DNA from: Clostridium ljungdahlii DSM 13528
GTDB taxonomy: Bacteria > Bacillota > Clostridia > Clostridiales > Clostridiaceae
Reading direction: 5' to 3'
Assembly (NCBI RefSeq): GCF_000143685.1
Contig: NC_014328.1
Coordinates: 2,976,001-3,040,000 of the forward strand
DNA length: 64,000 bases
Shown here: piece by piece, positions 61,284 through 64,000 of the stretch
Position numbering within the stretch: position 1 is the first letter of the stretch
How the letters are laid out: every line of letters begins with the position of its first letter
Notes under the pieces: model-generated
Databases searched by the model: none
Seen by the model: the letters and a program-made list of their open reading frames with translations, nothing else
What the model was told of the DNA's origin: nothing
Program-made: the position numbers and the translations under genes

Positions 61284-61524
61284 AAAATAAACTCCTTCAC
61301 TTATCTATACATTTAGTTAACTTCAACCCCTGTTAATTAAATCATATCAAAGCTACATAGTTTAAACAATTGAAGCATTTTCATTTTTTGTTCACAAAAA
61401 TTAACTATTGGTTAACTTAGTTTTCTTGATAAAATATTCAGAATCTTACTTATGATACAGTATTTTCACTTATAAATATAGCCCTACCAAAGTTATCCCA
61501 ATGATTAAGGCTAAAAAAGAAGAA
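61284..61524. other. Intergenic region before the DMT remnant
   Basis: AT-rich; contains AGTTAAC/GGTTAAC-like motifs at about 61316-61340 and 61402-61418 (TTAGTTAACTTCAACCCC, TTGGTTAACTTAG) that could be operator sites of the XRE-TPR regulator. No gene is seen. Confidence 0.35.
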
Positions 61525-61674
61525 TTAATTATAAAATTGGAATAATAAAATTAATCCTGATGCTAATAGACGAATCACCACGAGCCACTCTGGACTAAAA
61601 TCTTTTTCCTGAAACAAGTATTGTGCAGCAGTACCTGATATTCCCCATAACATGGCACCTATGATTACAAGCAT
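61525..61674 (-). pseudogene. EamA/DMT transporter N-terminal fragment
   Basis: From ATG 61674 (AAAGGA upstream) the product is MLVIIGAMLWGISGTAAQYL then FQEKDFSPEWLVVIRLLASG and a stop after 49 residues. The W-G-x-x-G/x-x-x-x ... R-x-x-x-S/A-G pattern is the first two helices of EamA-type drug/metabolite transporters, which have ten. The rest is missing. The following 360 bp to the 62035 hairpin hold nothing recognisable. Confidence 0.6.
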
Positions 61675-62034
61675 TATTCCTTTTATTCTCGACTGAAACT
61701 TTCACTAAACTCTCACTCACTTTCTTTGCAATTATTCTGAATAAACTACAAATTATTGCAAACATATTGATTTATTTAAACAGGTATGTGACAATTTTAT
61801 TACTATTTTCAATTTAAAATATATAAAAAAAATCTTTTCTTTGTGGAATGAAAAACTCTATGGATATGAATTAAAAATAATAAATTACCTAGGGATTCTT
61901 TGTTTAAATATAATTAGAGATAGGTATCCTTAACACTACATTATTCAGTTATCAAAGGCTATCGTTCGTGTTTAAAGTATCAAAAGTTGTGTCGCAAATA
62001 TTTCATTCTCAGGATATTTGAAATGCGATGTAAA

Positions 62035-62068
62035 AACACCACAAAATTCAAATGAATAATGTGGCGTT
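62035..62068 (-). terminator. Terminator of the sigma/DUF4179 operon
   Basis: On the minus strand AACGCCACA and TGTGGTGTT pair (one G-U) over a 16-base loop and are followed by TTTTA. It starts 47 bp after the stop at 62116. Confidence 0.7.
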
Positions 62069-62115
62069 CTAAAAAATTATTAATTTTTTTAATTATTATT
62101 TAAACCATCTAATTA

Positions 62116-63459
62116 TTATTTTGTTTTAACTGTAATACTCTTATCCTTCATAATTGTTAAATTGGAACCGTCATATGTTCCTATTTTAATATTTCTAGAT
62201 TTTCCAATTTTATATATACATATTGGCTGAGTGTCATTCCTATATTTGTTATATAGATTCTTAGCAATATCATCAGTAGCTTCCTTTATTTCGTTACCAT
62301 CAACAGCCAAATATGTTGGTATATTAATTACATTTCTTAGACTCTCTTTACCATTGTATTGCATAGCTTCCTTTATAACTAAATAATCACCTTCAATAAA
62401 GTAATCCTTTATCTTAAGACTTATATCCGCATTTATAGATAATACTAGTGGTTTAGCTGCTGTACTAACATCTAATTTTACAGAAGGAAGCTTTTTTTGT
62501 TCTTGATTAGTCGCGATATATACTGGTATGACTGTTATGCTATTTGAGTTTCCTGTATTAATAAACCTTGTTGACCATCTACTTAAATTTGCTGAATTAT
62601 CATTTCCGCTTCCATTCCATAACAAGCCACACCCTTTATCATCAAATGCTATAAAATCCACATATTGTTTTTTCTCAACATATTTATTAATATCTCCCGT
62701 ACCCTTTATGACTACTGTTAAAGGTGAGACTATAACAGTATCTACTTTGCCTTGTATACCATTAATCCCAATTTTTTTATTAACACTACATTTAACTGTA
62801 TTTTTTACTAACTTGCTTTTATCAACAAAGAAGCTGACTCCCCAGTTTCCTTTCTTGCCATAAAGTTCACTTACATCCATATCTATATTCATCTTATCCT
62901 TTTTCTCATATTGGGACCAGTGAATTTTCTGAAGTACTCTAACAGTATTATTATCAATAAACTCCCATGAGGCTCCACTGCCTATATCTAATCTTTCGCC
63001 ATTTACCTTCAATGATGTAGGTATCATAAGAGCATCTACATAGTCATCTTTAATTTCCTTATTGTTATTTTTCACAATAAAGTTTAAGAAAAGCTCATTA
63101 TCATCTGCTACTGCACTTTCAAAGGTTACATCTATACCTTGATCAGATTTTGTTTTGCCAATAACATCAATGTAATCTTTGTAATGTTTGTTTACACTAA
63201 TTAAGTTCTTGTTTAATAAATCCCCAATCACTGGTATTCCATTTGCTAATGCTGGATTAACTGATATTATGGAAGAACAAATAATAAAAGTTAAAGTAGC
63301 TGCAATTATTGCCTTCTTTTTACCGCTTAATTTTTTCTTAGTTATAGTCTTTCTTAAATTAAGTTTAATTCTAGCTTTATCTTCCTTACTTACACAAGCT
63401 TCTTCAAATTCTTTTTCATCTATATCAATATCATTTAGAATTTCATAAATGTCCTTCAT
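62116..63459 (-). CDS. DUF4179 domain protein (putative anti-sigma factor)
   Basis: 447 residues. A short cytoplasmic N-terminus (MKDIYEILNDIDIDEKEFEE), a basic stretch with one membrane helix (KKKAIIAATLTFIICSSIIS, ~residues 47-70), and a large extracytoplasmic part starting with the DUF4179 domain (NPALANGIPVIGDLLNKNLI, GIDVTFESAVADDNELFLNF) followed by beta-rich regions. The start lies 1 bp after the stop of an ECF sigma gene, the typical arrangement of a membrane anti-sigma factor. What it senses is unknown. Confidence 0.88.
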   Translation of the reverse strand: MKDIYEILNDIDIDEKEFEEACVSKEDKARIKLNLRKTITKKKLSGKKKAIIAATLTFIICSSIISVNPALANGIPVIGDLLNKNLISVNKHYKDYIDVIGKTKSDQGIDVTFESAVADDNELFLNFIVKNNNKEIKDDYVDALMIPTSLKVNGERLDIGSGASWEFIDNNTVRVLQKIHWSQYEKKDKMNIDMDVSELYGKKGNWGVSFFVDKSKLVKNTVKCSVNKKIGINGIQGKVDTVIVSPLTVVIKGTGDINKYVEKKQYVDFIAFDDKGCGLLWNGSGNDNSANLSRWSTRFINTGNSNSITVIPVYIATNQEQKKLPSVKLDVSTAAKPLVLSINADISLKIKDYFIEGDYLVIKEAMQYNGKESLRNVINIPTYLAVDGNEIKEATDDIAKNLYNKYRNDTQPICIYKIGKSRNIKIGTYDGSNLTIMKDKSITVKTK

Positions 63460-63460
63460 G

Positions 63461-64000
63461 CTAAACTACCTCCAAATTTGATTTTATCAATTTCTTTCTA
63501 AGTTTTTGCTTTTCTCTGTATATTCGATTGTTTACAGCTGCTTTGGTTATATTCAATTTTTCAGCTATCTCTGTGGACTTGTACCCTAAAATAAATTTTA
63601 GAACAAAAATTTTTCTATCCACTGGCTCCAAATCATCTATTAATCTCATTATTTCATTTTTATTTTCTAAAATAACCAGATCATCTTCAGCAGAAGTCTC
63701 ACCTAAAATCTCAATGGTGTCTAAAACAACCTCTGCACCCTTAATCTTTGTCCTATAATAATCAATAGCTTTAAACTTTGATATGGTAAAAATCCATTTC
63801 TTAAAATCTTCTACTTTTCCTTTAAATTTGTCAGCATTGTTCCACACAGAAAGAAAAACATCATTAATACATTCTTCTATAAGTCCTGAATCATTGAATT
63901 GCATCAAAATCTTGCGTACTGTGCCTTTAACCAATGGAAGATGTTGGTCTACAATATAATCTAAGGCTTTCTCATCACCTTTTTTTAGTTTTTGAATATA
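63461..64000 (-). CDS. ECF RNA polymerase sigma factor (5' end outside window)
   Basis: The frame is open to the window edge, so the N-terminus is cut; 179 residues are visible from YIQKLKKGDEKALDYIV. Region 2 is LIEECINDVFLSVWNNADKF with FKKWIFTISKFKAIDYYRTK, and region 4 is LEPVDRKIFVLKFILGYKST with EIAEKLNITKAAVNNRIYRE. It is the partner of the DUF4179 gene that follows. It probably directs expression of its own operon. Confidence 0.92.
   Translation of the reverse strand, partial: YIQKLKKGDEKALDYIVDQHLPLVKGTVRKILMQFNDSGLIEECINDVFLSVWNNADKFKGKVEDFKKWIFTISKFKAIDYYRTKIKGAEVVLDTIEILGETSAEDDLVILENKNEIMRLIDDLEPVDRKIFVLKFILGYKSTEIAEKLNITKAAVNNRIYREKQKLRKKLIKSNLEVV

Noticed and set aside
1..64000. 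CRISPR array or prophage
   Set aside because: I find no regularly spaced repeats and no terminase, capsid, tail or lysis genes. The short recombinase, the XRE pair and scattered relics are not enough for a prophage.

Overview
The window is AT-rich DNA with clostridial gene content: Spo0E-like phosphatase, selenoprotein-dependent Stickland reductase, hybrid cluster protein, AGGAGG ribosome binding sites, and GTG/TTG starts. It most likely comes from a Clostridium sensu stricto chromosome; I cannot name the species. Gene density is low and broken genes are unusually common (about 20 recognisable remnants), so it reads as an accessory, reshuffled part of the chromosome.

Layout. 0-8.9 kb: a permease (cut by the window edge) diverging from a PadR regulator; the tRNA t6A enzyme TsaC/Sua5; a DUF362 ferredoxin-type protein under a MerR-type promoter; a merR gene truncated by a structured repeat; DUF2935; a minimal tyrosine recombinase; a second, inverted copy of the structured repeat; a radical SAM protein. 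8.9-13.2 kb: ABC-2 exporter plus OmpR/histidine kinase, one operon. 13.4-20.3 kb: TIM-barrel isomerase, membrane MutS-like ATPase, flavodoxin, MarR-controlled MATE pump, and a dead TetR/flavodoxin pair. 20.4-29.7 kb: an exporter island made of an ABC ATPase, an ABC permease fused to an M1-like metallopeptidase, a second permease, then a more GC-rich HTH / response regulator / intramembrane-sensing kinase / ABC-FtsX module. The promoter region of the two ABC systems is duplicated, and the upstream copy still carries a scar of the kinase gene. 30-38.3 kb: GNAT, small proteins, a duplicated CmpB-type membrane protein, two unknown cysteine-ended proteins, hcp and an FAD oxidoreductase.

38.9-48.9 kb is the metabolic core. 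It holds tRNA-Sec (selC) and, on the same strand, an operon grdI-grdH-BCCT transporter-trxB-trxA-grdA-grdC-grdD. GrdH and GrdA each contain one in-frame UGA read as selenocysteine. Together these give uptake of glycine betaine, its reductive cleavage to trimethylamine and acetyl phosphate, and electron delivery through a dedicated thioredoxin system. A glycine-specific GrdE/GrdB pair is not in the window.

49-64 kb: a diguanylate cyclase, Spo0E-like phosphatase, a divergent XRE pair, alpha/beta hydrolase, YoaP-type acetyltransferase, histidine phosphatase, DUF3788, an XRE-TPR regulator and an ECF sigma/DUF4179 pair. Between them lie remnants of dnaN, a cell-wall-binding protein, an AbrB antitoxin, a conjugative coupling protein (VirD4/TraG), an M28 peptidase, lexA and a DMT transporter. 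Several short dispersed repeats occur in pairs across the window.
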